Shown piece after piece: positions 37,769-45,546 of a stretch of 64,000 nt of DNA. The notes under the pieces are model-generated. The model had not been told where the DNA came from, did no database searches, and was given only the letters and a program-made list of their open reading frames with translations. Source of the stretch: Bradyrhizobium genosp. L (GTDB lineage Bacteria; Pseudomonadota; Alphaproteobacteria; Rhizobiales; Xanthobacteraceae). The position numbers and the translations under genes are program-made. The stretch lies in contig NZ_CP061378.1 in the NCBI RefSeq assembly GCF_015624485.1, positions 1,116,001 to 1,180,000 of the forward strand. Direction: 5' to 3'. Positions within the stretch are counted from its first letter, which is position 1; every line of letters starts with the position of its first letter.

Positions 37769-38218
37769 TTGACCTCACCCATTCTCGACGGCGAGATCCG
37801 CGATGGCCGTCACCATATGCAGATACGGGTCTATTACGAGGACACCGATTTCTCCGGCATCGTCTATCACGCCAATTACCTGCGCTTCATGGAGCGCGGG
37901 CGCACCAATCATCTCCGCCTGATGGGCGCCGAGCAGCAGGCGCTGTTCGAGGAAGCGCAAGAGGAGAGCGGCGGCTTCGCCTTCGTGGTGCGCTCGATGA
38001 CGCTCGACTTTCTCAAGCCGGCGCGGATGGACGACGTGCTCGACATCGTGACCTGGCCGATCGCGGTGAAGGGCGCCTCCATCATGCTGGCGCAGGAGAT
38101 CCGGCGCAAAGACGACGTGCTGGTCAAGGCCGAGGTCCGCGTCGCCTTCATCAGCGGCGGCCGCGCGCAGCCGATTCCGAAGGCGATCCGCGTGCTGATG
38201 AAGGCCGATCTGGCCTAG
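37769..38218 (+). CDS. ybgC: Tol-Pal-associated acyl-CoA thioesterase YbgC
   Basis: A 149-residue hot-dog-fold thioesterase. The active-site segment VYYEDTDFSGIVYHANYLRF with catalytic Asp and the following ERGRTNHLR are diagnostic. In most proteobacteria ybgC opens the tol-pal operon; here the next gene downstream is a DUF1348 gene, so it is separated from tol-pal. TTG 37769 (with GGGGG about eleven bases upstream) is preferred over TTG 37745, since the protein then starts MTSPILDGEIRDG; no ATG exists before residue 17. Confidence 0.88.
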   Translation: MTSPILDGEIRDGRHHMQIRVYYEDTDFSGIVYHANYLRFMERGRTNHLRLMGAEQQALFEEAQEESGGFAFVVRSMTLDFLKPARMDDVLDIVTWPIAVKGASIMLAQEIRRKDDVLVKAEVRVAFISGGRAQPIPKAIRVLMKADLA

Positions 38219-38301
38219 CTATCGGGCGATAGGGAACGCCCCATCGACTCTTCGTCATGCGGCGCTAGATTTGCGCCAGCCAGCAATCATGAGGGATCGC
38301 C

Positions 38302-38769
38302 ATGTCACGTCCGCCGCTGCCGCCCTTCACCCGCGAGACCGCCGCGCAAAAGGCGCGCATGGCGGAGGATGCCTGGAATTCGCGCGATCCCGCGCGCGTT
38401 GCGCTCGCCTATACCGAGGACAGCCGCTGGCGCAACCGCTCCGAGGTGTTTTCCGGCCGCGCCGCGATCGAGGCCTTCCTGACCCGCAAATGGGAGAAGG
38501 AGCAGGATTACCGCCTGATCAAGGATCTCTGGGCGTTCGACCAGAACCGCATCGCGGTGCGCTTCCAGTACGAGTGGCACGATGCGGCCGGCAACTGGTT
38601 TCGCTCCTACGGCAACGAGCAGTGGGAGTTCGACGAGCAAGGCCTGATGCGCCGCCGCGAAGCCTCGATCAACGACATCGCGATCACCGAGAAGGACCGC
38701 CGCTTCCACTGGCCGGCCCCCGGCCCGCGCCCGGCGGATGTGCCCGGGCTGGGGACGGAGCCATTCTAG
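38302..38769 (+). CDS. DUF1348 family protein (NTF2-like fold)
   Basis: A 155-residue protein. DUF1348 is recognised from the sequence around [47 protein letters not shown] and [23 protein letters not shown]. The fold is a single SnoaL/NTF2-like cone; function is unknown. The start codon at 38302 is preceded by GAGGGA. The downstream region is a family A repeat, after which the next gene is convergent. Confidence 0.85.
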   Translation: MSRPPLPPFTRETAAQKARMAEDAWNSRDPARVALAYTEDSRWRNRSEVFSGRAAIEAFLTRKWEKEQDYRLIKDLWAFDQNRIAVRFQYEWHDAAGNWFRSYGNEQWEFDEQGLMRRREASINDIAITEKDRRFHWPAPGPRPADVPGLGTEPF

Positions 38770-38777
38770 TCTAGTGT

Positions 38778-38898
38778 GTCGTCCCGGCGAAGGCCGGGAC
38801 CCATAACCACAACTACGCATTGTTGCGGGAAGTACCAACTCCGACTGCCCAAGATCGAGAGGTTACGGCGTATGGGTCCCGGCCTGCGCCGGGACGAC
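38778..38898. repeat. Dispersed palindromic repeat, family A, copy 2
   Basis: Left arm GTCGTCCCGGCGAAGGCC and right arm GGTCCCGGCCTGCGCCGGGACGAC, with one substitution (CTGCG for CTTCG). It lies between convergent DUF1348 and GST genes, where it could act as a shared transcript end. Confidence 0.9.
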
Positions 38899-38918
38899 CT
38901 CTTGATAGCTCGTCGCCG

Positions 38919-39563
38919 TTACGCCGCCGCCTTGTGGCGGGCGATCTCGGCCTTGTAGAGCTCGAACTCCTCCGCGATCGCCTTCGCCACCGAGGGGCGC
39001 GCGCGCAGGCGCTCGTAGTAGGCCTTCAACGCCGGCCATTTTGCGAGCTCGATCGGCGGCGTCGCCATGGTCCAGTTGATCACGGTGACGAGATAGGCGT
39101 CGGCGACGCTGAAATGGTCGAGCAGATAGTCGCGGCCCTTCAGATGGTCCTCGAGATAGTCGAGCCGCGACAGGTATCGTCCCAGCACATAGGTCTTGAC
39201 CTCCTCCGACGCCTTGCGGTCGAGCAGCGGCACGAACAGGCCCTTGTGCAGCTCGGTGCCGATGAAGCACAGCCACTGATGCAGCTTCGAGCGTTCGGCA
39301 TTCGACGTCGTGCCGAGGCCGGCGCGCGGAAACTGGTCGGCGACATATTGTAGGATCGCGGCGTTCTCGGTCAGCACCACGCCGTCATCGGTGCGCAACA
39401 CCGGCACCAGGCCGAGCGGATTGACCTTGGTGAAATCGGAGCCGTCGCTGCGCACCTGCTTGGTCTTCGGATCGATCTCGAAATAGTTGGCGTTCTGGCC
39501 CGCTTCGTACAGTGCGACCCGGGTCGCCATCGAGCAGGCGAGCGGCGAGAAATACAGATCCAT
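38919..39563 (-). CDS. Glutathione S-transferase, beta-like class
   Basis: A 214-residue cytosolic transferase. The thioredoxin-like N-terminal domain begins MDLYFSPLACSMATRVALYE, with Cys10 in the position of the catalytic Cys of bacterial beta-class GSTs; the glutathione-binding segments VPVLRTDDGVVLTENAAIL are present. The C-terminal helical domain carries FSVADAYL. It is divergent from a TetR regulator (39661) across a 97-bp gap, so regulation by that TetR is likely. Unlike the second GST at 54475 it has no ECF-type promoter element. Confidence 0.93.
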   Translation of the reverse strand: MDLYFSPLACSMATRVALYEAGQNANYFEIDPKTKQVRSDGSDFTKVNPLGLVPVLRTDDGVVLTENAAILQYVADQFPRAGLGTTSNAERSKLHQWLCFIGTELHKGLFVPLLDRKASEEVKTYVLGRYLSRLDYLEDHLKGRDYLLDHFSVADAYLVTVINWTMATPPIELAKWPALKAYYERLRARPSVAKAIAEEFELYKAEIARHKAAA

Positions 39564-39660
39564 CAGTGCCTCCTTGGGGTGTTTGGGGCGCCATCGCGCC
39601 CATTGCTTATTTTTGTACTGTCCTGCATAATATATCTGCCGTCAATGGATTTAATGCGAA

Positions 39661-40317
39661 ATGGTACAAAAAAATAACAAACCGCCATCTGCTGCCAAAA
39701 TCTCCACGCCCGTCGAGCCGAAGCGGCGCGGCCGGCCGCGGGCCTATGAGCCCGATGTCGCGCTCGGCAAGGCGCTCGAGCTGTTTCGGCGCGACGGGTT
39801 TGCCGCGACCTCGCTCGACGATCTCTCCGCCGCGACCGGCATGAACCGGCCGAGCCTTTACGGCGCGTTCGGCGACAAGCGCTCGCTCTACATCAAGAGC
39901 TACCAGCGCTATCGCGACAGCGCGCGCGCGGCGATGGTCGACATCTTCCGCAGCGAAGCGCCGCTTCGCGAACGGCTGAACCGCATCTACGCGATCGCGC
40001 TGGATATCTACACCGAAGGGGAATCGCCGCGCGGCTGCTTCACCGTGATGACGGCGGCGTCCGAGGCGGTGTCCGATCCCGGCATCCGCACCATGGTGGT
40101 CGAGGGCCTGACCGAGCTCGACCGTGCCTTCGCCACCTGCTTCCGCGTCGCCAAGGAGCGCGGCGAATTGCCTGCGGGCGCCGATCCGACCACGCTCGCG
40201 CATCTCGCCTCCGCCACCATCCACACCATCGCGATCCGCGCCCGTGCGCTGACCCCGCGCAAGGAGCTCGAGGCGATCGTGCAGGGCGCGCTCGACCTGA
40301 TGTGCGCGGCCAAATAG
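39661..40317 (+). CDS. TetR/AcrR family transcriptional regulator
   Basis: A 218-residue repressor-type protein. The N-terminal HTH reads GKALELFRRDGFAATSLDDLSAATGMNRPSLYGAFGDKRSLY (about 36-77), preceded by a basic KRRGRPRAY arm. The C-terminal ligand-binding domain (about 85-218) is helical with GCFTVMTAASEAVSDPGIR. It is divergent from the GST gene, so it most probably represses that gene and itself in response to a GST substrate. Start ATG 39661 is followed by a Lys/Asn-rich N-terminus. The ligand is unknown. Confidence 0.9.
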   Translation: MVQKNNKPPSAAKISTPVEPKRRGRPRAYEPDVALGKALELFRRDGFAATSLDDLSAATGMNRPSLYGAFGDKRSLYIKSYQRYRDSARAAMVDIFRSEAPLRERLNRIYAIALDIYTEGESPRGCFTVMTAASEAVSDPGIRTMVVEGLTELDRAFATCFRVAKERGELPAGADPTTLAHLASATIHTIAIRARALTPRKELEAIVQGALDLMCAAK

Positions 40318-40343
40318 CCATTACCGAATTTTCCGGCACCAAA

Positions 40344-40372
40344 TGTCGGCTTATGGCATTCCTGTCCGTCTT
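40344..40372 (+). promoter_or_regulatory. ECF42-type promoter, site 1 (DHFR-fold gene)
   Basis: TGTCGGCT (40344-40351), 15 bases, CGTCTT (40367-40372), with the ATG of the DHFR-fold gene 35 bases downstream. The two blocks and the spacer match five other sites in the window. Confidence 0.7.
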
Positions 40373-40406
40373 CCCTATGGTGCCTCACTCACGGAAGCGG
40401 AACATC

Positions 40407-41060
40407 ATGGGAAAAGTCAGGGCTTCAGCATTCACGGTCTCGATCGACGGTTTTGGCGCGGCTCTGAAGCAGAGCCTGGAAAATCCGTTCGGGGAAGGAG
40501 GCCTGGCGCTACCGGGCGCCTGGTTCTTCCCGACGCGCGCGTTTCGCGCCATGACCGGCCAGGAGGGCGGCACCACCGGCCTCGATGACGAGATCGCGCG
40601 CAAGTCGATGGAAGGCATCGGCGCCTGGATCCTCGGCCGCAACATGTTCGGTCCCGTGCGCGGGCCATGGCCGGATCATTCCTGGAAGGGCTGGTGGGGT
40701 GATACGCCGCCCTACCACACGCCGGTGTTCGTGCTGACGCATCATGCGCGGCCGGACCTAGAGATGCTCGGCGGCACGATGTTTCACTTCGTCAATGACA
40801 GCGCCGAAGCCGTGCTGGAGCGCGCACGAGCCGCCGCTGGGGACAAGGACATCAGGATCGGCGGCGGCGTGTCGGTGGTGCGCCAGTTCCTGCAGGCGCG
40901 GCTGCTCGATGAAATCAATCTGGTCCAGGTCCCCGTCGTGCTCGGAGCCGGCGAGAGCCTGTTCGCCGGCCTCGATCTGCCGGCCCTCGGCTACACCGTG
41001 ACCGCACGCGTCGCGAGCCCGAACGCAACCCATCTCACGCTGACGCGCACGCAGGCCTGA
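40407..41060 (+). CDS. Dihydrofolate reductase-fold protein (RibD C-terminal-like)
   Basis: A 217-residue protein of the bacterial DHFR/RibD reductase superfamily. It begins VRASAFTVSIDGF, has GRNMFGPVRGPW, HTPVFVLTHHARP and IRIGGGVSVVRQFLQARLLDEINLVQVPVVLGAGESLF, the typical nucleotide-binding and C-terminal order of the family. It probably binds NADPH, but its substrate is unknown; it is not a housekeeping folate reductase. The upstream region has an ECF42-type promoter (40344-40372), placing it in the proposed sigma regulon. It ends 97 bp before the ArsR gene. Confidence 0.85.
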   Translation: MGKVRASAFTVSIDGFGAALKQSLENPFGEGGLALPGAWFFPTRAFRAMTGQEGGTTGLDDEIARKSMEGIGAWILGRNMFGPVRGPWPDHSWKGWWGDTPPYHTPVFVLTHHARPDLEMLGGTMFHFVNDSAEAVLERARAAAGDKDIRIGGGVSVVRQFLQARLLDEINLVQVPVVLGAGESLFAGLDLPALGYTVTARVASPNATHLTLTRTQA

Positions 41061-41120
41061 AATCGCCGATCGCGCGTCACGGCAAAATTGCCGCTTGACG
41101 CGCATGAAGGCTGGCCGTAT

Positions 41121-41136
41121 TTAACCCAAAGGTTAT
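41121..41136. promoter_or_regulatory. Candidate ArsR operator
   Basis: TTAACC-CAAA-GGTTAT, an inverted repeat with 5-bp perfect arms, with another AACC half-site 7 bases on (41137-41141), just before the ArsR-family start at 41158. The position suits autoregulation. Confidence 0.45.
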
Positions 41137-41157
41137 TTAACCGATGAGCTAAACAAG

Positions 41158-41568
41158 ATGGCGCTGGACCCCCTGAGCTCGACTTTCGCCGCGCTGGCCG
41201 ATCCGACCCGGCGCGCGATCCTGGCGCGGCTCGCGCTGGGCGAGACCTCGGTGATGGCGCTGGCCGAGCCGTTCGACATGAGCCTGCCGGCAATCTCGAA
41301 GCATTTGAAGGTGCTCGAGCATGCCGGCCTGATCTCGCGCGGGCGCGAGGCGCAATGGCGGCCGTGCCGGATCGCGCCCGTCGCGTTCAAGGAGGTCGAC
41401 GGCTGGCTCGGCAATTTCCGCCGCTTCTGGGACGAAAGCTTCAACCGCCTCGACGGCCTGCTCGAGGAGATGAAGGCGGAGGAGGCCGCAAAGGCCTCGC
41501 CGCGCCGCAAAGGCAAAGTGAGAGTCAAAGTAACCAAGGAGAAGCAAGGTGGACGCACGCGTGGATAG
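41158..41568 (+). CDS. ArsR-family helix-turn-helix regulator (SRPBCC-associated type)
   Basis: A 136-residue winged-helix regulator. The recognition region reads ALADPTRRAILARLALGETSVMALAEPFDMSLPAISKHLKVLEHAGLI (residues about 13-60). It lacks the metal-binding ELCVCDL Cys motif of arsenic sensors, so it is not a metal regulator. It overlaps the AHSA1-type gene by 20 bases, a very common pairing in which the SRPBCC protein may bind the effector. The Lys/Arg-rich C-terminal tail is unusually basic. An inverted repeat at 41121 is a likely operator. Confidence 0.9.
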   Translation: MALDPLSSTFAALADPTRRAILARLALGETSVMALAEPFDMSLPAISKHLKVLEHAGLISRGREAQWRPCRIAPVAFKEVDGWLGNFRRFWDESFNRLDGLLEEMKAEEAAKASPRRKGKVRVKVTKEKQGGRTRG

Positions 41569-42040
41569 GAAACTGAAGGTCACCACCCCGTCGGATCTCG
41601 AGATCGCGATGACGCGCGAGTTCGACGCGCCCCGGCACCTGGTGTTCGACGCCATGACCAAGCCGGAATTCGTGGTCCGCTGGCTCGGCTGCGCCGAGAT
41701 GGCGATGCCGGTCTGCGAGATCGATCTGCGCGTCGGCGGCACCTATCGCTTCGTGTTCCGCTCATCCGACGGCATCGAGCACGTGCTGACCGGGACCTAC
41801 CGCGAAGTGGTGCGTCCGGAATACGTCGTGTTCGGCGAGGTCTTTGCGATGCCCGGCTTCACCAGCGAGGAATACCAGGTGACGTCGATCTTCACGGAGA
41901 CCGGCGGCAAGACCAAGCTGACCACGATCATCGAGCACCCCAACAAGGAAGCCCGCGACGGCCACCTCCATTCCGGCATCGAGAAGGGCGTCGAGCCGGC
42001 CTACGATCGGCTTGCGGAGGTCGTCGCGTCGATGGGGTGA
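41549..42040 (+). CDS. SRPBCC/AHSA1-domain protein
   Basis: A 163-residue START/Bet v 1-like protein with a ligand-binding cavity, of the bacterial AHSA1 group. It reads REFDAPRHLVFDAMTKPEFVVRWLG, CEIDLRVGGTYRFVFRSSDG, EHVLTGTYREVV and an acid-rich C-terminal helix KGVEPAYDRLAEVVASMG. It starts at GTG 41549 inside the ArsR gene, with an AAGGAGAAG ribosome binding site. The overlap means tightly coupled synthesis with the regulator. Ligand unknown. Confidence 0.9.
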   Translation: MDARVDRKLKVTTPSDLEIAMTREFDAPRHLVFDAMTKPEFVVRWLGCAEMAMPVCEIDLRVGGTYRFVFRSSDGIEHVLTGTYREVVRPEYVVFGEVFAMPGFTSEEYQVTSIFTETGGKTKLTTIIEHPNKEARDGHLHSGIEKGVEPAYDRLAEVVASMG

Positions 42041-42097
42041 GCCCATCCGGATTACATATTCGTCGTTGTGGTGCGGGTCGCGCGCCACAAACACGAT

Positions 42098-42214
42098 GTC
42101 GTCCCGGCGAAGGCCGGGACCCGTAACCACAGGGAGGAGTCGTTCAGCACAATGTCTCCCCGCGTGCCCTAAGATAAGCCGCGGCGTATGGGTCCCGGCC
42201 TTCGCCGGGACGAC
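42098..42214. repeat. Dispersed palindromic repeat, family A, copy 3
   Basis: Arms GTCGTCCCGGCGAAGGCC and GGCCTTCGCCGGGACGAC, about 80 bases apart. It lies between the convergent AHSA1 and GhrA-type genes. Confidence 0.9.
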
Positions 42215-42234
42215 GATGAATACTGCCGCGGCCC

Positions 42235-43200
42235 TCAATATCCCCGCGTGCGATCCACCACATTCTCCAGCGCGCCACCGGCCTCGAACCGCGCGAGCTG
42301 CTGTGCCACGTATTTCGAGATCTCGTCGGCGTCGGTGTCGGCGGCGTTGTGCGGGGTCAACACCACTTTTGGATGGCTCCAGAACGGGCTGTCGGTGGGC
42401 AACGGCTCGGTCTCGTAGACGTCGAGCGAGGCCGCGCCGAGCGTGCCGTCGTCGAGTGCGCGCAGGATGTCGGGCTCGTTCTGCAAGCCGCCGCGGCCGG
42501 CATTGATGATCACGGGTGCTCGAAGCGGGCTGTCGCGGTTCAGCCGGGTGAAGAGGTCGCGGTTGAGGATGTGCCGGGTCTGCGGCGTCAGCGGCAGCAG
42601 GCAGACCAGGATGTTGCTCTGGCGCAGGAAGGCGTCCAGCCCGTCCATGCCGTGGAAGCAGGCGATGCCCTCGATCTGCTTCTCGCTGCGGCTCCAGCCG
42701 ACGACGCGGAAGCCGAGCGCACGCAGCGCCTGCGCCGAAGCGGCGCCCAGCGTGCCGAGCCCCATCACGCCGACCGTGAGCGCGCCCGCCGCCCACTGCA
42801 CTTTCGGCGCCCAGCGCCTGGCGCGCTGCGACTCCCGCAAGTAGGGCTCCTGGCGGTGATGCATCAGCACATGCAGCACGACATATTCGGTCATGCGGTC
42901 GGTGAGGTCGCCGACCGCGACCCGCACCAGCGGCACGTCGGGCAGCGAGCGGTCGGCCATCAGCGCGTCGACGCCGGCGCCGAGATTGAAGATCACGCGC
43001 AGCTTCTTGAACGCCGCGAGCTCGCCCGGCTTCGGCTTCCACACCGCGGCATAGTGCACCTCGGCCGGATCGAGCGCGCCGTTCGGCAGCAGCACCACGC
43101 GGCGGTCGGGGCACACCTCCTCGAACCGCGCCTGCCAGCGCGATGAGGACCAGTTTTCCGTACCGCCGTTCACCAGCAGCGCGAGCGCGCCTTTATCCAT
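42235..43200 (-). CDS. ghrA: 2-Hydroxyacid dehydrogenase, glyoxylate/hydroxypyruvate reductase A type
   Basis: A 321-residue NAD(P)H-dependent reductase of glyoxylate and hydroxypyruvate. The cofactor fingerprint is GVMGLGTLGAASAQ, the Arg/Glu/His catalytic set is read in INAGRGG, LDVYETEPLP and TPHNAADTD, and the N-terminal half has the FNLGAGVDAL segment of the GhrA branch. The length matches. A symmetric TGTGA-N6-TCACA site lies 20 bases upstream of its start (43221-43236), so a CRP/FNR-like or GntR-type regulator may control it. No operon partner downstream. Confidence 0.92.
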   Translation of the reverse strand: MDKGALALLVNGGTENWSSSRWQARFEEVCPDRRVVLLPNGALDPAEVHYAAVWKPKPGELAAFKKLRVIFNLGAGVDALMADRSLPDVPLVRVAVGDLTDRMTEYVVLHVLMHHRQEPYLRESQRARRWAPKVQWAAGALTVGVMGLGTLGAASAQALRALGFRVVGWSRSEKQIEGIACFHGMDGLDAFLRQSNILVCLLPLTPQTRHILNRDLFTRLNRDSPLRAPVIINAGRGGLQNEPDILRALDDGTLGAASLDVYETEPLPTDSPFWSHPKVVLTPHNAADTDADEISKYVAQQLARFEAGGALENVVDRTRGY

Positions 43201-43219
43201 TCAGATCCCTCCAAGGAAT

Positions 43220-43237
43220 GTGTGACATATATCACAC
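43220..43237. promoter_or_regulatory. CRP/FNR-like symmetric site
   Basis: GTGTGA-CATATA-TCACAC: arms of six bases with exact symmetry, equal to the TGTGA-N6-TCACA pattern of the CRP family. It lies directly before the ghrA start on the minus strand and about 50 bases before the small plus-strand gene at 43290. Which regulator binds is not known. Confidence 0.55.
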
Positions 43238-43289
43238 AGTGAAGCAGGCCAATGCCGTAGTCTCCTGCCATCAACGGGGGAGAACCTCC

Positions 43290-43472
43290 ATGCGTCAACC
43301 GGCCTCGATGTCTGCTGTCGTGCATGTGCCCCATCGGCCCATGCGGTGCCGTCTGACGAATGCGCTCAAGCATCTGCTCATCATCGTCTGCCTCTGTAGC
43401 GCCTGCACCAGGATCGCGGTCCACACCTACCGGCATTTTCATCCGCATCCAGCCGTCGTGATCGGTCCGTAG
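43290..43472 (+). CDS. Small hypothetical protein with one hydrophobic segment
   Basis: A 60-residue frame with GGGGGAG nine bases before the ATG. It has a basic, His-rich N-terminus, a hydrophobic stretch LLIIVCLCSACTRIAV (about 29-44) and a His/Pro-rich C-terminus. This could be a membrane-anchored peptide, but family evidence is lacking. It overlaps no other gene and lies between the CRP-like site and the ECF-type promoter at 43512. Real status is uncertain. Confidence 0.3.
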   Translation: MRQPASMSAVVHVPHRPMRCRLTNALKHLLIIVCLCSACTRIAVHTYRHFHPHPAVVIGP

Positions 43473-43511
43473 CGATCGGAACTGGCGGAGAAAGATTTCT
43501 TTCGCGCCCCC

Positions 43512-43543
43512 TGTCGGCAGCAGGCATAATCCTTCGTTCTTGC
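43512..43543 (+). promoter_or_regulatory. ECF42-type promoter, site 2 (yciI-sigma operon)
   Basis: TGTCGGCA (43512-43519), 15 bases, CGTTCT (43535-43540), about 27 bases before the YciI-like start. It would make the sigma factor self-regulating. The second block differs by one base from the CGTCTT of the other sites. Confidence 0.7.
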
Positions 43544-43566
43544 AAATGAACGGAGACGCCTTCGCG

Positions 43567-43935
43567 ATGCTGTACGCCATCCTCTGCTATCACGACGAAG
43601 ACATGGTCGGTTCCTGGAGCAAGGAGCACGACGCCGACGTCATGCAGAAACTGACCGTGGTGCAGGACAAGCTCGCCAAGCAGGGTCGGCTCGGCCCGGT
43701 GGCGCGGCTGCTGCCGACCACGGCCGCGACCACGCTGCGCAAGGAAAATCCGCCGCTGGTGCTGGATGGCCCGTTCGCCGAGACCAAGGAACAGCTGCTC
43801 GGCTTCTATCTGGTCGAGGGCAAGAACCTCGACGACGTGCTCGACGTCGCGCGCGAGCTCGGCGAGGCCAATCCCGGCGGCACCTACGAGATCCGCCCGG
43901 TCGGCTATTTCAATCAGGGAGGCGGCAAGCCGTGA
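43567..43935 (+). CDS. YciI-like DGPF-domain protein
   Basis: A 122-residue dimeric alpha+beta-barrel protein of the YCII-related/DGPF family, identified by MLYAILCYHDEDMVGSW, VLDGPFAETKEQLLGFYLVEG and EIRPVGYFN. The DGPF motif is diagnostic. Function is unknown, but the genes occur beside ECF42 sigma factors in many bacteria. Its stop overlaps the sigma factor's GTG by four bases (GTGA), so the two are translationally coupled. Start 43567 is the Met that begins the first strand. Confidence 0.9.
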   Translation: MLYAILCYHDEDMVGSWSKEHDADVMQKLTVVQDKLAKQGRLGPVARLLPTTAATTLRKENPPLVLDGPFAETKEQLLGFYLVEGKNLDDVLDVARELGEANPGGTYEIRPVGYFNQGGGKP

Positions 43936-45209
43936 GCGTGACCGACACCGCCTGGATCGACGCCGCGCTGACGTCTGCGCGTCCCCAGGCGGTCGGCGCG
44001 CTGCTGCGCTACTTCCGCAATCTCGACACTGCCGAGGAAGCCTTCCAGAACGCCTGCCTGCGGGCGCTGAAGAGCTGGCCGCAGAACGGCCCGCCGCGCG
44101 ATCCGGCGGCGTGGCTGATCATGGTCGGCCGCAACGTCGCGATCGACGATCTCAGGCGCAGCAAGAAGCAGCAGCCGCTGCCCGAGGACGACCAGGCGAT
44201 CTCCGACCTCGACGATGCCGAGGACGAGATCGCCGAGCGGCTTGACGGCTCGCACTATCGCGACGACATCCTGCGGCTGTTGTTCATCTGCTGCCACAAG
44301 GACCTGCCGGCGACCCAGCAGATCGCGCTGGCGCTGCGCATCGTCTCGGGCCTGTCGGTGAAGCAGATCGCGCGCGCCTTCCTGGTCTCGGAAGCCGCGA
44401 TGGAGCAGCGCATCACCCGCGCCAAGGCGCGCGTGGCCGACGCCAAGGTGCCGTTCGAGACGCCGGGCGCGGTCGAACGCAGCGACCGGCTCGCCTCGGT
44501 TGCCGCGATGATCTATCTGATCTTCAACGAGGGTTATTCGGCGAGCGGCGACACCGCTGATATCCGTGCTCCCTTGTGCGAGGAGGCGATCCGGCTGGCG
44601 CGACTGCTGCTGCGGCTGTTCCAGAGCGAGCCGGAGATCATGGGCCTGACCGCGCTGTTGCTGTTGCAGCATGCCCGCGCCGCCGCGCGTTTCGATGCCG
44701 ACGGCCAGGTGATCCTGCTCGACGATCAGGACCGCACCGTGTGGAATCAGAAGCTGATCGCCGAGGGGCTGGCGCTGATCGACAAGGCGATGCGCCACCG
44801 CAAGAGCGGGCCCTATCAGGTGCAGGCCGCGATCTCGGCGCTGCACGCCCGCGCCGAGAAGCCGGAAGACACCGACTGGACCCAGATCGACCTGCTCTAT
44901 GGCGCGCTCGAGGTGATGCAGCCGTCACCGGTGATCACGCTGAACCGTGCGGTGGCGGTCTCCAAGGTGAGGGGGGCGGAAGCCGCGCTCGAGATGATCG
45001 AGCCGTTGGCGCCGCGGCTTGCCAACTACTTCCATTATTTCGGCGTGCGCGGCGCCTTCCTGATGCAGCTTGGCCGCAACGACGAAGCCCACGTCGCCTT
45101 CGACCGCGCCATTGCGCTCGCCAACACCACGGCAGAGGCCGCCCACATCCGCATGCACATCGACCGCCTGATGCGCGACAGCAAGCCGCGCAACAAGAAG
45201 GCGAAGTAG
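43932..45209 (+). CDS. ECF42-type RNA polymerase sigma factor with C-terminal TPR-like extension
   Basis: A 425-residue alternative sigma factor. Region 2 is read in LDTAEEAFQNACLRALKSWP and DPAAWLIMVGRNVAIDDLRR; region 4 in LPATQQIALALRIVSGLSVKQIARAFLVSEAAMEQRITRAKARV. A long helical extension (about residues 190-425) with repeats such as PVITLNRAVAVSKVRGAEAAL replaces an anti-sigma partner in this group and probably regulates activity. The preceding DGPF gene and the TPR-like tail are the two hallmarks of ECF42. No anti-sigma gene is adjacent. Promoter elements upstream of six units in this window look like its targets. Confidence 0.9.
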   Translation: MSVTDTAWIDAALTSARPQAVGALLRYFRNLDTAEEAFQNACLRALKSWPQNGPPRDPAAWLIMVGRNVAIDDLRRSKKQQPLPEDDQAISDLDDAEDEIAERLDGSHYRDDILRLLFICCHKDLPATQQIALALRIVSGLSVKQIARAFLVSEAAMEQRITRAKARVADAKVPFETPGAVERSDRLASVAAMIYLIFNEGYSASGDTADIRAPLCEEAIRLARLLLRLFQSEPEIMGLTALLLLQHARAAARFDADGQVILLDDQDRTVWNQKLIAEGLALIDKAMRHRKSGPYQVQAAISALHARAEKPEDTDWTQIDLLYGALEVMQPSPVITLNRAVAVSKVRGAEAALEMIEPLAPRLANYFHYFGVRGAFLMQLGRNDEAHVAFDRAIALANTTAEAAHIRMHIDRLMRDSKPRNKKAK

Positions 45210-45261
45210 TCGCTGCTCGGTCGTGCGTCGTCCGAGTTCAAGTTGAGAAACCTCCCGTGTG

Positions 45262-45422
45262 GCACCCCTCTCCCTAGCCCTCCCCCGCAAGGGGGGAGGG
45301 AACCCATTCGCCTCTGCGTCCCTCACTTCGCACGTCGTAATGAGTTGCCCTAAGCGTGAGGTGACCACACTGGTCAGGCTCCCTCCCCCCTTGCGGGGGA
45401 GGGTTGGGGAGAGGGGTGGCCT
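45262..45422. repeat. Dispersed palindromic repeat, family G, copy 1
   Basis: Left arm CACCCCTCTCCCTAGCCCTC then CCGCAAGGGGGGAGGG; right arm CCCTCCCCCCTTGCGGGGGA followed by GGGTTGGGGAGAGGGGTG. The pair are imperfect reverse complements about 75 bases apart. The related copy near 58757-60375 is split by an IS element. It fills most of the 337-bp gap between the sigma and DoxX genes. Confidence 0.8.
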
Positions 45423-45481
45423 CGGGCGAGATAAGCGACGTAAGCGTCGGTCTCGCAAATCTCGAAAAATTCTTGCGCCCC

Positions 45482-45510
45482 TGTCGGCCGCGCACCCGCC
45501 CGTTCGTCTT
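45482..45510 (+). promoter_or_regulatory. ECF42-type promoter, site 3 (DoxX-SRPBCC-VOC genes)
   Basis: TGTCGGCC (45482-45489), 15 bases, CGTCTT (45505-45510), 37 bases before the DoxX-like ATG at 45547. It could drive the three small genes 45547-46957 as one unit. Confidence 0.7.
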
Positions 45511-45546
45511 GATGGCAGAGCATCACCACGCGTTACGGAGCCTGCC

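Noticed and set aside
39609..39675. TTTTTGTAC and GTACAAAAA on both ends of the GST-TetR gap as a possible operator pair
   Set aside because: The right half is the translated start of the TetR gene (Met-Val-Gln-Lys) and the 46-base distance is too large for a simple site; no other support.
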